From: Arthrobacter pullicola | GTDB lineage: Bacteria > Actinomycetota > Actinomycetes > Actinomycetales > Micrococcaceae | DNA: 64,000 bases | Direction: 5' to 3' | Assembly: GCF_014836875.1 (NCBI RefSeq) | Contig: NZ_JACSQC010000008.1 | Coordinates: forward strand, 1-64,000 | Notes under the pieces: model-generated | Seen by the model: the letters and a program-made list of their open reading frames with translations, nothing else | Databases searched by the model: none | What the model was told of the DNA's origin: nothing | Program-made: the position numbers and the translations under genes | Part shown: positions 1 through 12,352 of the stretch, piece after piece | Numbering within the stretch: the first letter of the stretch is position 1 | Layout of the letters: every line of letters begins with the position of its first letter

Positions 1-978
1 ATCACCGGGCAGGCCACCGCGGCCCAGGTTCCGGTTCAGGTGCAGCTCGTGATGACCGACCGGACACTCTTCCCCAGCGTCTTCGAACCCGAGCAGGCAG
101 GCCCTGGCGCAAGTGGTAGCACGATCCCCGAGTATCAAGCCTTCCCGACCCTGGACCAGGCGCCCGATCCGGTTCCAGCAGATCCTTCAGCGGCTGCCGT
201 TGCTTCTACCTCCGCCCCGAACGCTGCCGCAGAGAATGTTCGGCCCGTCGGAGCCGCAGGCCAACGAACTGGTCACCTTCCATCGGGCAATCGGATGACC
301 GGGCCACCCGTCACAGCGCCGTCGACACCTCCGCGGGACGAGCCAGCGTACTTCCCCGGATACGGCATCGTTCCCGGTCAATGGGCCAGGGATCTCATCA
401 CCGACGCTCTTCGAGGGCAGGGCCCGGACCTGGCTTCCAACAACCACCGGCCCGAACAGCACATCCCGCCCGGCGACCGCATCCCGCCTTATCGGCACAA
501 CCCGCCCGAACAGCCCAATCCAAATCAGGACGTTCCGGCTTCGAATGGCCGCGATGCCAACGACGAAAGCCGCAATCCAGCCCGCGTCACGCTGCGTCGG
601 CTCTTCCTGGACCCGGAAAGCCGTGAATTGATCGCGATGGACTCCAAAGCCCGGTACTTCCCGCCCGGACTCGCAAGGCTGATCCGTACCCGCGACCAGA
701 CCTGCCGGACACCGTGGTGCGATGCGCCGATCCGGCACATCGACCACATCCGCCCGTACTCCGAGGCAGGGCCCACCAGCTACACCAACGGACAAGGGCT
801 CTGCGAAGCCTGCAACCACGCCAAAGAAGCACCCGGCTGGACCGCAGAATCGACCTGTATCCCGGGCCAACGCCACACCGTCCGAACCGTCACACCCACC
901 GGCCACGCATACCGTTCCACGGCACCGCCCCTTCTTCATGGCACCGCCACTTCCCGGGGCCGCCCGGTAAACCGGTGA
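1..978 (+). CDS. HNH endonuclease with DUF222 (13E12-type) region, 3' part only
   Basis: The reading frame is open from the first base, so the gene enters from the left edge and only its C-terminal part (about 325 residues) is present. The start matches the end of a DUF222 domain, with the familiar [11 protein letters not shown] stretch. A long proline- and asparagine-rich linker follows. The C-terminus is an HNH nuclease module: CRTPWC, then the [14 protein letters not shown] core, then CEACNHAK, with two CxxC-like pairs that should bind structural zinc. DUF222-HNH proteins occur in many copies in Micrococcaceae and related actinobacteria; their substrate is unknown. No partner gene is visible on this side. 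Confidence 0.85.
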   Translation: MTGQATAAQVPVQVQLVMTDRTLFPSVFEPEQAGPGASGSTIPEYQAFPTLDQAPDPVPADPSAAAVASTSAPNAAAENVRPVGAAGQRTGHLPSGNRMTGPPVTAPSTPPRDEPAYFPGYGIVPGQWARDLITDALRGQGPDLASNNHRPEQHIPPGDRIPPYRHNPPEQPNPNQDVPASNGRDANDESRNPARVTLRRLFLDPESRELIAMDSKARYFPPGLARLIRTRDQTCRTPWCDAPIRHIDHIRPYSEAGPTSYTNGQGLCEACNHAKEAPGWTAESTCIPGQRHTVRTVTPTGHAYRSTAPPLLHGTATSRGRPVNR

Positions 979-1073
979 GTGGCGGCAGAAATAGCCAGTC
1001 CGTTCCTCCTACCAGCCCGCTCCCTACCGGTTCGGCGGCGGTCCGGTTCGGGCGTAAGCCAACTCCGGCGCCT

Positions 1074-1112
1074 GGCATCCGGCATCCGGCATCCGGCATC
1101 CGGCATCCGGCA
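1074..1112. repeat. Tandem heptamer repeat GGCATCC, five copies
   Basis: Five exact head-to-tail copies of GGCATCC run from 1074 to 1108, and a sixth decays after GGCA. The array lies in the 329-base non-coding stretch between the HNH gene and the gluconate operon. The rest of that stretch is C-rich low-complexity sequence (repeated TACGCCCC) and the terminator at 1235-1271. Copy number of such arrays often varies by replication slippage. Confidence 0.85.
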
Positions 1113-1234
1113 AGCGTCCCCATCGCCGAGATCAACGGGCATAACCCCAGCCAACCCCTACGCCCCCTACGCCCCAACACCCCAACGCCCCTACGGATTT
1201 CCGCTCCACCAACGGATACCCCGCCACGCAAAAA

Positions 1235-1271
1235 GACGGGTGCATCTGTTCCATGAACAGCTGCACCCGTC
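1235..1271 (-). terminator. Rho-independent terminator closing the gluconate operon
   Basis: A 10-bp stem (GACGGGTGCA with TGCACCCGTC) is extended by a second 6-bp stem (CTGTTC with GAACAG) around a 3-base loop. Five A bases at 1230-1234 become a U-tract on the minus strand. It lies 37 bases beyond the stop codon of the leftward dehydrogenase gene. Confidence 0.9.
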
Positions 1272-1307
1272 CCACTAAAGCGACGTGCCGAAACTAAGGT
1301 TCGGAAG

Positions 1308-2360
1308 CTACTCCGTCCCACCAAACCGCAGCAGGACCTTGCTGCTTACGGACGCGTCCCGGGCAACACTGAATGCTTCCAAGGCATCCTCTGCCGCAAA
1401 CTCGTGCGTGATGACAGGATCGATCTGCAGGGTCCCGTCAGCCAGCGCCGCAATCACCTCATCGATCTCGTCGTTGAAGCGGAAGGAGCCAACCAGTTCC
1501 AGCTCCCGCGTGATGGCCAGGGAGATCAGCGCCGGCTGCTCGCCCGACGGCAGCAAACCAACCATAACGACGCGTCCGCCACGGGTCGCCCCCTGGACGG
1601 CGGACATCAGGCCACGGTAGCTGCCGGAAGATTCGAAGCAGATATCCGCGTCCACAGCGGCGATAGCTTCGGCTTCCGTCGCAAGGACCGACCGGTCCGC
1701 CCCCACTTTGCGGGCGGTAGCCAGAGGCTGTTCGTGCATGTCGGTGGTGATGATCTCACCGGCACCGCGGGTCTTCAGCACCGCAGTGATCAGCGCGCCG
1801 ATCGGACCGGAACCGATAACCAGCACCCGCTTGCCGCGCACATCACCAGCCCGCGAAACAGCGTGCCAGGCAACTGCAGCCGGCTCCACGAGAGCAGCAC
1901 GACGCATCGGCAGTTCCTCCGGAAGCACCCGGAGCATCCGCGTCGGAAGGTTCACGTACCGGGCGAAAGCACCTTCGGTGTGCGGGAACCGTGCCGCGCT
2001 GCCGAGGTAGGTGCACCCCGGAGAAAGATTCGGCCGGTCCTCGGGGTAGCGTGATCCGTCACCCGGACCCGGGGTCGCCGGATGCACGGCCACAGCCGTA
2101 CCGGCAGCCGGGCCCGATCCGTCCGCCGCAGCACGAGCCACCCGGCCCACTACCTCGTGGCCGAGGAGCATCGGTGCTTTCAGGATGGACTCGCCTGCCG
2201 CGCCGTGCTGCCAGTAGTGCAGGTCGGACCCGCAGACGCCGCCGTAAGCCACCTCAACCACCGCCTCATCGGCGCCGGGAGCAGCCAGCTCGACGGGCTC
2301 AACCCGCAGGTCACCAGCACCATGGGCTACAACGCCAAGAACACTTTCAGGAATCATCAT
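1308..2360 (-). CDS. idnD: L-idonate 5-dehydrogenase-like zinc alcohol dehydrogenase (MDR family)
   Basis: Medium-chain dehydrogenase of about 350 residues. It would interconvert L-idonate and 5-ketogluconate with NAD(P)H. The catalytic-zinc Cys is in GGVCGSDLHYW, the GHEVVG box follows, and the Rossmann motif is GSGPIGA. The N-terminal half resembles E. coli IdnD. The four-Cys structural-zinc lobe of classical family members is mostly gone: around PATPGPGDG to PGCTYLG only one Cys remains. It is the last gene of the operon, 8 bases after the SDR stop. Two Met codons in tandem (2360 and 2357) follow AAAGG; the second has the better spacing. Assignment to idonate rather than another polyol rests partly on the gluconate neighbours. 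Confidence 0.78.
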   Translation of the reverse strand: MMIPESVLGVVAHGAGDLRVEPVELAAPGADEAVVEVAYGGVCGSDLHYWQHGAAGESILKAPMLLGHEVVGRVARAAADGSGPAAGTAVAVHPATPGPGDGSRYPEDRPNLSPGCTYLGSAARFPHTEGAFARYVNLPTRMLRVLPEELPMRRAALVEPAAVAWHAVSRAGDVRGKRVLVIGSGPIGALITAVLKTRGAGEIITTDMHEQPLATARKVGADRSVLATEAEAIAAVDADICFESSGSYRGLMSAVQGATRGGRVVMVGLLPSGEQPALISLAITRELELVGSFRFNDEIDEVIAALADGTLQIDPVITHEFAAEDALEAFSVARDASVSSKVLLRFGGTE

Positions 2361-2368
2361 TCCGCCTT

Positions 2369-3142
2369 TCAGACCACTGTGGTCATGCCGCCGTCAATGA
2401 AGACGACCTGACCGTTGATGAAGTTGGAGGCATCAGAAGCGAGCCAGATCGCGGGGCCAACAATGTCCTCGACCGTGCCCCAGCGCTTGGCCGGGGTGCG
2501 CCCCAGAATCCAGGAGTTAAACGCCTCGTCATCGACCAGGTTCTGGGTCATTTCCGTGTGGATGTAGCCCGGGGCGATCGCGTTGATCTGCAGGCCTTCG
2601 CCGGCCCACTCCGCGGTCATCGCGCGAGTGAGGTTCCGGATGCCGCCCTTGGACGCGGTGTACGGGGCAATGGTGGGACGTGCCAGGTCGGTCTGCACCG
2701 ACGCAATGTTGATGATCTTTCCGGCACCGCGCGGAATCATGTGCCGGGCAGCTTCCCGGCCCACCAGGAACGCGCTGGTGAGGTTGGTGCGCATCACGCG
2801 TTCCCAGTCGGCGACGTCGAGGTCCAGCATCGGCACGCGGTGCTGCACTCCGGCGTTGTTGACCAGGATCGACAGCGGACCAACTTCGCGCTCCACCCAG
2901 GCAACGCCGTCGGCCGCTGCTTGCGCATCGGTGACGTCGAACTGGCGGGCGAAGATCCGATCCTCGCCAAACTCCGAAGCCAGAGCGGCGCGAGCGGCCT
3001 CCAACCTGTCGGCGTCAAGACCGTTGAGGACCACAACCGCGCCGGCGCGGGCGAGGCCGCGGGCAATTGCATTGCCGATCCCCCGGCTCGAGCCTGTGAC
3101 CAGGGCGATCCGCCCGGAAATATCGAACATGTTCTCAGCCAT
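2369..3142 (-). CDS. idnO: SDR oxidoreductase, gluconate 5-dehydrogenase type
   Basis: Classical short-chain dehydrogenase of 257 residues: TGSSRGIG cofactor loop, NNAG, catalytic Ser in NIASV, YTASKGG with catalytic Tyr and Lys, and a C-terminal IDGG. Family members reduce 5-keto-D-gluconate to D-gluconate with NAD(P)H, which complements the IdnD-like gene 8 bases downstream. The start at 3142 (MAENMFDIS) is chosen because AAAGGA lies about 9 bases upstream. A Met three codons earlier directly abuts that sequence, and a longer frame would add a Trp/Cys-rich tail unlike the family. Substrate assignment is by context. Confidence 0.8.
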   Translation of the reverse strand: MAENMFDISGRIALVTGSSRGIGNAIARGLARAGAVVVLNGLDADRLEAARAALASEFGEDRIFARQFDVTDAQAAADGVAWVEREVGPLSILVNNAGVQHRVPMLDLDVADWERVMRTNLTSAFLVGREAARHMIPRGAGKIINIASVQTDLARPTIAPYTASKGGIRNLTRAMTAEWAGEGLQINAIAPGYIHTEMTQNLVDDEAFNSWILGRTPAKRWGTVEDIVGPAIWLASDASNFINGQVVFIDGGMTTVV

Positions 3143-3195
3143 GTGCTGCATTCCTTTCCTGCACCACCAGCACCAACGGGGCGGTGATGCCAAAG

Positions 3196-3227
3196 CGGCC
3201 GGGGGCAGCTGCTGCCGCCCCCGGCCG
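3196..3227 (-). terminator. Intra-operon GC hairpin between permease and SDR genes
   Basis: A perfect 11-bp stem (CGGCCGGGGGC with GCCCCCGGCCG) around a 10-base loop lies in the 95-base gap after the permease stop. On the minus strand it is followed only by CTTTGG, so it is a weak or partial terminator or an mRNA-processing hairpin. It could make the downstream dehydrogenases less abundant than kinase and permease. Confidence 0.55.
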
Positions 3228-3237
3228 TACTACATTG

Positions 3238-4641
3238 TTAGACGCTCGATGCGACCAGGTAGATCGCAAGGGCCAGGATGAAGCCGACGGCGCCGATCAG
3301 CGCCTGCCCGACGGTCCAGGTCTTCAGCGTGGTCTTGGTGTCCATCTGGAAGAAGCGGCTCACCAGCCAGAAGCCGGAGTCGTTCACGTGGCCGGCAAAG
3401 ACCGAACCGGCAGCCAGGGCCAGGACGATCGCGACGGTCTGCACGGCGTTGAAGTCCGGGTTGTCCAGGACAACGGGCTGCACCAGGGCGGCGGCGGTGG
3501 TCAGGGCGACAGTAGCCGAACCCTGTGCCATACGGACGATGGCAGCGATCACGAAGCCTGCAACGATGACCGGCAGGCCGATGGCATCGAGTGAGTCGGC
3601 GATGGCGTTGCCGATACCGCTGGCACGCAGCACGCCACCGAACATTCCGCCGGCACCGGTGATGAGGATGATGGAACATACCGGGCCGAGGGCGCTGTCC
3701 ACGACAGTCTCGATGAGGGTGCCCTTTTTGCCCTGGCGGCGACCCAGCAGCCACATGGCCAGGAACACGGTGATCAGCAGGGCGATCGGGGTTTCACCGA
3801 ACGTACGCAGCACCTGCACCCAGGTGTCCTCGAGGGATACGAGTTCTGCTGCAGCAGCCATGTTCAGGCCGGTGTTCAGGAAGATCAGGATGAACGGCAG
3901 GACCAGCAGGGTGATGATGGTGCCCAGGCTGGGGCTGGAGCGGAACTCCGACTCAGCGGAACCCTTCGGAGCGTCCAGGATGGTCGGAACCGGGATGTTG
4001 AACTTGCGGCCCAGGAAGTGGCCGAAGAGGTAGCCGGTCAGGTACCAGGTGGGGATCGCGACGAGCAGGCCGAAGATCAGGACCAGTCCGACGTCGGCGC
4101 CCAACAGGCCGGTGGCTGCCACGGGGCCGGGGTGCGGCGGAACGAAGATATGCATCACGGAGAATGCGGCCGCTGCGGGGAAGGCGTAGGTCAGCAGGGA
4201 GCCGCCCATACGGCGGGCAACGGTGAAGATGATCGGCAGCATGACCACGAGGCCTGCGTCGAAGAAGATCGGGAAGCCGAACAGCAGCGAGGCCACGGAG
4301 AGGGCCAGCGAGGCCCGTTTCTGGCCAAACTTGTTGATCAACGCGTTGGTCAGCACTTCCGCGCCGCCGGAGACTTCCAGCATGCGGCCCAGCATGGCGC
4401 CAAGGCCAACGAGCAGCGCGACGCTGCCCAGGGTCGAGGAGAAGCCGCTCAGCAGCGTGGGTACCAGGTCAGCCGCCGCAACGCCGGTTGCGATGGCGGT
4501 AAGCACGGAAACCGTGATCAGTGCCAGGAACGCATGGATGCGGAACTTCATAATCAGCACAAGCAGCAGCGCAATGGCTGCAACTGCGACCAACAGGAGG
4601 CCGGGTGTACCCAGCGTCCAGTTGAGCTCAAGATCGGTCAT
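3238..4641 (-). CDS. gntP: Gluconate:H+ symporter, GntP family
   Basis: Integral membrane protein of 467 residues with about 12-14 hydrophobic segments. The family's order is clear: an N-terminal LLLVAVAAIALLLVLI helix, the FFDAGLVVMLP and FVPPHPGPVAAT motifs typical of GntP/GntT permeases, and the C-terminal AGHVNDSGFWLVSRFF motif. It imports gluconate (possibly idonate) across the cytoplasmic membrane with protons. It lies 35 bases after the gluconokinase, so uptake and phosphorylation are co-transcribed. Confidence 0.92.
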   Translation of the reverse strand: MTDLELNWTLGTPGLLLVAVAAIALLLVLIMKFRIHAFLALITVSVLTAIATGVAAADLVPTLLSGFSSTLGSVALLVGLGAMLGRMLEVSGGAEVLTNALINKFGQKRASLALSVASLLFGFPIFFDAGLVVMLPIIFTVARRMGGSLLTYAFPAAAAFSVMHIFVPPHPGPVAATGLLGADVGLVLIFGLLVAIPTWYLTGYLFGHFLGRKFNIPVPTILDAPKGSAESEFRSSPSLGTIITLLVLPFILIFLNTGLNMAAAAELVSLEDTWVQVLRTFGETPIALLITVFLAMWLLGRRQGKKGTLIETVVDSALGPVCSIILITGAGGMFGGVLRASGIGNAIADSLDAIGLPVIVAGFVIAAIVRMAQGSATVALTTAAALVQPVVLDNPDFNAVQTVAIVLALAAGSVFAGHVNDSGFWLVSRFFQMDTKTTLKTWTVGQALIGAVGFILALAIYLVASSV

Positions 4642-4676
4642 CGTTGTCCTATCAGGGTGAGGTGAGTAAGCCGGGC

Positions 4677-5204
4677 TCAGTGCCCGGCCGGGGCGAAGGC
4701 TTCCGCTGCGGCGGCCGCGATTTCGTCGAGGCTCAGCGAGATGTCCAGCCGGATGCCGGCTTCGTCCTCACCGAGGGGTTCCAGGGTTGCGAACTGGGAA
4801 TCCAGCAGCGTGGGTGGCATGTATTCGTGGTCGCGCTGGGTGAGCCGCTCCGCGATCAGTTCCCTGGATCCGTCCAGGTGAATGAACTGGGTCTCGGGTG
4901 CATAGGAGCGGATCAGGTCTCGGTACTGCCGCTTCAGGGAAGAGCAGGCGATCACCGTGGCGGTTCCCCTCTGCAGGCCCGCAGCCAGCTCACGTCCGAT
5001 GGCACGCAGCCACGGTTCGCGGTCGGCATCGGTTAGGGGATGCCCGGAGGCCATTTTCTGTTTGTTGCTGACCGAATGAAGGTCATCTCCATCCAGGAAG
5101 GGCAGTCCCAGGCGGGCGGCAACTGCCTGGCCCGCTGTGGACTTGCCACAACCTTGCACTCCCATAACCACCAGTGGGGTATACGGCTTGTCCGCCAACG
5201 GCAT
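4677..5204 (-). CDS. gntK: Gluconokinase
   Basis: Small P-loop kinase of 175 residues, the usual size for GntK. It phosphorylates D-gluconate to 6-phosphogluconate with ATP, feeding the pentose phosphate pathway. Walker A is GVQGCGKST near residues 15-23. The substrate motifs FLDGDDLHS and CSSLKRQYRDLIR are present, followed by RDHEYMPPTLLDSQ. The start at 5204 (MPLADKPYT) is preceded by GAGGAG with good spacing; an in-frame ATG 24 bases upstream has none. It is the first gene of the leftward operon, about 30 bases from a palindromic operator. Confidence 0.93.
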   Translation of the reverse strand: MPLADKPYTPLVVMGVQGCGKSTAGQAVAARLGLPFLDGDDLHSVSNKQKMASGHPLTDADREPWLRAIGRELAAGLQRGTATVIACSSLKRQYRDLIRSYAPETQFIHLDGSRELIAERLTQRDHEYMPPTLLDSQFATLEPLGEDEAGIRLDISLSLDEIAAAAAEAFAPAGH

Positions 5205-5231
5205 GGCAAAACTCCTCAGACGCTCCATTAC

Positions 5232-5274
5232 ATCTGATTTGCTCGTGGCTGAGCCAGTAATAAATCAGATTTAT
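5232..5274 (-). promoter_or_regulatory. Candidate operator of the gluconate operon
   Basis: A perfect 15-bp palindrome ATAAATC-A-GATTTAT lies at 5260-5274. Its core AAATCAGAT (5262-5270) recurs inverted as ATCTGATTT at 5232-5240, so there are two operator half-sites 30 bases apart. Both lie in the 98-base AT-rich gap upstream of gntK. The arrangement suits a dimeric repressor, perhaps of the GntR family that commonly controls such operons. No such regulator is encoded in this window. Confidence 0.6.
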
Positions 5275-5302
5275 CAGGTCCAAGATAGCACAAGGAAACT
5301 CC

Positions 5303-5812
5303 TCAGCCCGCAGGCCGCCGCACGGAGACGTACTCGAAGATCACGCTGGTATTAGTCCCGGCCACCTCCGGATGAACGCTGATGTTGTGGGCCACCAGGT
5401 CCCGCAGCGCTTCCGAGTCGGACAAAGCCACATGGATCAGGAAATCCCGGTCCCCGGTCACAAAGAAAATGCTCTCCACTCCTGGCAGCTGAGCCAAATA
5501 GTCCTTAAAGGTCGCCAAATTGGAGCGGGCGTGGGCATGAAGCCGGATGGCGATCATCGCCTGCAATCCCCGGCCGGTGGCCGCCGGATCAACGTCAGCA
5601 TGAAAACCCCGGACCACACCACTTTCCTGCAGCGCTCGAATCCGCCCGTGGCAGGTGGAGGGGGCAATGCCGACGGCGGCAGCAATGGCATTGTTCGGCA
5701 TCCGGGCATCCGCCTGAAGGAGTTCGAGAATCCTGCGGTCCACCGGATCCAGGCCCCGCCGTTCCTTCGGTACAGCACTGGAAAACTCGGCCGCGCTCGA
5801 ATCATTTGTCAT
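5303..5812 (-). CDS. Lrp/AsnC family transcriptional regulator
   Basis: 169 residues. The N-terminal AsnC-type helix-turn-helix (LDPVDRRILELLQ, then IAAAVGIAPSTCHGRIRAL) is followed by a RAM ligand-binding domain (AMIAIRLHAHA to FVTGDRDFLIHVA). Such proteins sense amino acids and act as octamers. It is divergent from the D-amino-acid-dehydrogenase-like gene across a 107-base gap, the classic arrangement of an Lrp-type activator with its dadA target. It probably also controls itself. Confidence 0.92.
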   Translation of the reverse strand: MTNDSSAAEFSSAVPKERRGLDPVDRRILELLQADARMPNNAIAAAVGIAPSTCHGRIRALQESGVVRGFHADVDPAATGRGLQAMIAIRLHAHARSNLATFKDYLAQLPGVESIFFVTGDRDFLIHVALSDSEALRDLVAHNISVHPEVAGTNTSVIFEYVSVRRPAG

Positions 5813-5919
5813 GGAGGTGAGCCTACAGAGAATTTTCTACAAAACCATTGCCTAAGGGATGTGGATTATTCGACGATTGCGCTGAAGCCAGCCGCCTTAA
5901 CCGACCCCTAGGAGCTCTT

Positions 5920-7167
5920 ATGTACCCCCGTGCCGCAGCCCCGCGTACCGCCGTCGTCGTCGGAGCGGGAATGGTCGGACTTTCCACCGCCTGGCATCTC
6001 CAGGAACAGGGAGTCGAGGTCACCGTCCTGGACCGGTCCGGAGTGGGCGCCGGAGCATCCTGGGGCAACGCCGGCTGGCTGACCCCGGGCATGGCGATGC
6101 CGCTCTCGGATCCGTCCTTGTGGAGTTACGGAGCCAAAGCACTGCTTGACCCTGCCGCACCGCTGCACATCCCCGCCCGGCTGGATCCGCAGCTGTGGTC
6201 CTTCCTGCTCCGGTTCGCTGCCCACGCCACGCCGGGTGCCTGGGCCAAGGCGATGGCAGCACTCACCCCGATCGACCGGATGGCGCTGGAGTGCTTCGAC
6301 GAGCTCACCAGCTCCGGCGTCCAGGCGCACACCCGCAAGGGCCCCTTCATCATCGGCTTTGAGAAGGAAGCCCAGTCGGTGCCGTTTGTCGAGGAAATCC
6401 ACCATGTGGAAGCGGCCGGCCAGCGGGTTCCGCTGGAGCGGCTGGAGAATGCCCGGCTGAAGGTCCCGCAGCTCTCCGCCAATGTGGAGTCGGTGTTCGC
6501 AATGGAAGGCCAGCGGTTCCTGGAGCCCGGCCCGTTCGTCGAGGCTCTGGCCGCAGCGGTCCGGGAGCGCGGTGGCCGCATCATCACCGGCTCAGAGGTG
6601 CGGTCACTGCGGCACGGCCCCGCCGGCATCGCCGTCGAAACCTATGCACAGGAACCAGCAGCGGCCGACGTCGTTGTCCTCGCCACAGGTGCGTGGCTGC
6701 CCAAGCTCGCCCGTCCGCTGGGCGTGAAGACCCTGGTGCAGGCAGGCCGCGGCTATTCCTTCAGCGTGGCCACGGACCAGCCGGCCGAGTTCCCCATCTA
6801 CTTCCCGGCCCGCCGTGTGGCCTGCACCCCGTACCAAGGCCGGCTGCGCATCGCCGGAACCATGGAGTTCCGCGGCCCGGACGAGCCGCTGCAGACCGGC
6901 CGGATCGACGCCATCCTCGCCTCGGTGCGGCCACTGTTCCAAAACATGGACCTCACCGAACTCCAGGACATCTGGGTAGGGCCGCGCCCGGTCACACCGG
7001 ACGGGTTGCCGCTGATTGGGGCCACGAAGGCGCCGGGAGTTTATGTGGCCGGCGGTCACGGCATGTGGGGAATCGTGCTGGGGCCGGCCACCGGCAAGCT
7101 CCTCGCGGAGCAGATTGTCACGGGTTCCACCCCGGACGCCATCCGGCCCTTCAATCCGTTGCGGTAA
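5920..7167 (+). CDS. dadA: FAD-dependent oxidoreductase, D-amino acid dehydrogenase-like
   Basis: 415 residues of the DAO fold. The N-terminal dinucleotide motif is VVVGAGMVGLSTAWHL, and the glycine-rich C-terminus is GHGMWGIVLGPATGKLLAEQI. The WGNAGWLTPG segment after the FAD motif is typical of DadA small subunits, which deaminate D-amino acids to 2-oxo acids and pass electrons to the respiratory chain. The start at 5920 has GGAG 6 bases upstream; an earlier in-frame ATG at 5848 lies inside the promoter. The divergent Lrp gene supports an amino-acid role, but glycine or sarcosine oxidation cannot be excluded. Confidence 0.8.
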   Translation: MYPRAAAPRTAVVVGAGMVGLSTAWHLQEQGVEVTVLDRSGVGAGASWGNAGWLTPGMAMPLSDPSLWSYGAKALLDPAAPLHIPARLDPQLWSFLLRFAAHATPGAWAKAMAALTPIDRMALECFDELTSSGVQAHTRKGPFIIGFEKEAQSVPFVEEIHHVEAAGQRVPLERLENARLKVPQLSANVESVFAMEGQRFLEPGPFVEALAAAVRERGGRIITGSEVRSLRHGPAGIAVETYAQEPAAADVVVLATGAWLPKLARPLGVKTLVQAGRGYSFSVATDQPAEFPIYFPARRVACTPYQGRLRIAGTMEFRGPDEPLQTGRIDAILASVRPLFQNMDLTELQDIWVGPRPVTPDGLPLIGATKAPGVYVAGGHGMWGIVLGPATGKLLAEQIVTGSTPDAIRPFNPLR

Positions 7168-7241
7168 GCACTACCGCGGGTACGACGCCGGCGGGGTCCG
7201 CAGTCTTTTCCCTGCGGCCCGATTCTGGGACTCTTGCCACC

Positions 7242-8834
7242 ATGGACATGGTGCTGATCGGACTGGCCGCAGGCCTGGTGGTTGGCACCGTGGTGGGCCT
7301 GGTGGGAGCCGGCGGGGCGATCATTGCAGTCCCTGCCCTGGTCTATGTGGTGGGGCTCAGCCCGGAAGAGGCGGTGCCCACCTCGCTCATCGTCGTCGGC
7401 CTGGCCTCGATTGCCGGTGCGATCCCCCGGCTGCGGTCGGAGGTCAGCTGGCCGCTGGTCCTGATCATCGGCCTGGCCGGCGTCCCCGCGTCCTGGGCCG
7501 GGGCCGCCGTCGGCTCCCTGCTGGACCCGGACTGGCTGATGCTCCTGTTCGCCGCCATCATGATTGTGGCCGGGCTGCGCATGCTCAGCAGGTCAGCGTC
7601 TTCCGGGCGTCCAACGACTCACAGGGAGCGTAGCTGGAGCGCCCTGGCGCTGCGCGGCATCCCGACGGGGCTGGCCGTCGGGTTTCTGACCGGTTTGCTG
7701 GGCGTGGGCGGGGGCTTCCTGATCATCCCGGCCCTGACCCTGCTGCTGGGACTTCCCATCTCCCGCGCCGTCGGCACGTCGCTGGTCATCATCAGCATCA
7801 ATTCCGCTTCCGGCTTCGCCGCGCACCTCGAGGGCCTGTCCATCGACTGGGCCCTGACAGCCAGCTTCGCCGCCGCCGCGATGGCCGCGTCCCTCACCGC
7901 CGCACGGACCGCGCACCGCCTGGACGACGCCGTCGTCAGCCGGGTCTTCGCCGTCATGATCTTCGCGGTCGCCCTCGCGGTCCTGCTGCAGACCGTTCCG
8001 GCCCTGCTGCGGCAGGAGCCGGCGCCGCCGCCGGAAGCTCCGGCACCTCAGGCGCAGCCATCGGGAATCAGTGCCAGCCTCACCGTGAGCCGGCTCAGCA
8101 TCGGCGAGCGCAGCGTTAATCTGGTCATCAGCAACGGCACGGAGACGGACCTGGAAATCACGGCCGCTGCCCTGGACTCCCCCTGGTATACCGCTCCGGC
8201 CCCCTGGGTTCCCGCCGACGGCGACGGCACCACCGTGCGGCCCGGCGGCCGGGTTGCGCTGCCTGCTGGGCTGCCGGCCGCGGTCTGCCCTGGAGGGGCA
8301 GATCCGTCCAGGGCGGATGGCTCCGGGGACAACGCCGCCTCCGTGCGGCTCACGCTCGGCGACGGCAGCACCCATACCGTGGCGGCACCGGACCCGTATG
8401 CGTCTCTGGCAGGGGTCCATGGACAGGACTGCCTGCAGCAGTCGATGGATGAGGTGGCAGTCATTGCGCTCCCGGCGGGCCTCCGCATCAGCGAAGACGG
8501 CCGGAGCGCAGTGATCTCTGTTGCTGTGACCCCGGCCGGCGGACAGGGCGCTCTGACCGTGGACACGATCGGCACCACCACTTTGATTACCGAGGCCCCC
8601 GGCAAACCCTGGCCGCGGCAGGTGGAGATTTCCGGCAGCGATGCGCCGTCCGTGCTGGAACTGCACATTGTCCCCATGCGCTGCGATGTCCATGCGCTGG
8701 CTGAGGATAAGGTCGGCACGCGGCTGCCGCTGGAGATCCATGCCGGCGGCTACCGCGGGCAGGTGCGTCTGGAACCGCCGCGGGAATTCACGGCAGCGGT
8801 CTACGAATTTGTTCGTTCGGCCTGCACTCAATAG
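7242..8834 (+). CDS. TSUP (TauE/SafE) permease fused to a C-terminal extracytoplasmic domain
   Basis: 530 residues. The first ~260 form an eight-helix TauE/SafE exporter, with the internally repeated GLVGAGGA and [15 protein letters not shown] motifs; the family exports sulfite, sulfonates or similar anions. After the last helix a Pro/Ala-rich linker ([16 protein letters not shown]) leads into about 255 residues of beta-rich sequence with four Cys. The basic loop before helix 8 suggests that this domain lies outside the membrane. Most TSUP proteins end after helix 8, so this is a fusion. The start at 7242 is the first ATG before the first helix, with only GGGA about 12 bases upstream. The domain's function is unknown to me. 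Confidence 0.75.
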   Translation: MDMVLIGLAAGLVVGTVVGLVGAGGAIIAVPALVYVVGLSPEEAVPTSLIVVGLASIAGAIPRLRSEVSWPLVLIIGLAGVPASWAGAAVGSLLDPDWLMLLFAAIMIVAGLRMLSRSASSGRPTTHRERSWSALALRGIPTGLAVGFLTGLLGVGGGFLIIPALTLLLGLPISRAVGTSLVIISINSASGFAAHLEGLSIDWALTASFAAAAMAASLTAARTAHRLDDAVVSRVFAVMIFAVALAVLLQTVPALLRQEPAPPPEAPAPQAQPSGISASLTVSRLSIGERSVNLVISNGTETDLEITAAALDSPWYTAPAPWVPADGDGTTVRPGGRVALPAGLPAAVCPGGADPSRADGSGDNAASVRLTLGDGSTHTVAAPDPYASLAGVHGQDCLQQSMDEVAVIALPAGLRISEDGRSAVISVAVTPAGGQGALTVDTIGTTTLITEAPGKPWPRQVEISGSDAPSVLELHIVPMRCDVHALAEDKVGTRLPLEIHAGGYRGQVRLEPPREFTAAVYEFVRSACTQ

Positions 8835-8854
8835 CCGGCACGAAATAGATTGCA

Positions 8855-8880
8855 CGCGAATCACGCCATTGTGATCCGCG
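8855..8880. promoter_or_regulatory. Inverted repeat between permease and helicase genes
   Basis: CGCGAATCAC and GTGATCCGCG are inverted around GCCATT, 9 of 10 pairs matching, 20 bases after the permease stop and about 120 before the helicase start. There is no U-tract. It could be a hairpin that slows transcription or an operator for a CRP-like dimer; sequence alone does not decide. Confidence 0.35.
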
Positions 8881-8999
8881 TTACAGGCGATGCTACCTGT
8901 CCCCGCCGTGGAAGGCTAAATGGAGACACGCGGACGCTCCTGACCTGCGGTATTGAGGTTTCGTGAAGCGGCGTCGGCGCTGCGTGAGACGATAATTTC

Positions 9000-12308
<3,309 letters not shown>

Positions 12309-12339
12309 CTCTGCCATTCCCAGCATCCGGTTCCGTTTG

Positions 12340-12352
12340 TACAGTGGGGGGA
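12340..12352 (+). promoter_or_regulatory. -10 box placing transcription start at the start codon
   Basis: TACAGT (12340-12345) is followed by GGGGGG and then the ATG at 12352, so transcription would begin at the start codon and give a leaderless mRNA. I see no clear -35 element. Confidence 0.45.

Noticed and set aside
1074-1112. Possible CRISPR-like array
   Set aside because: Units are 7 bases with no spacers; simple tandem repeat.
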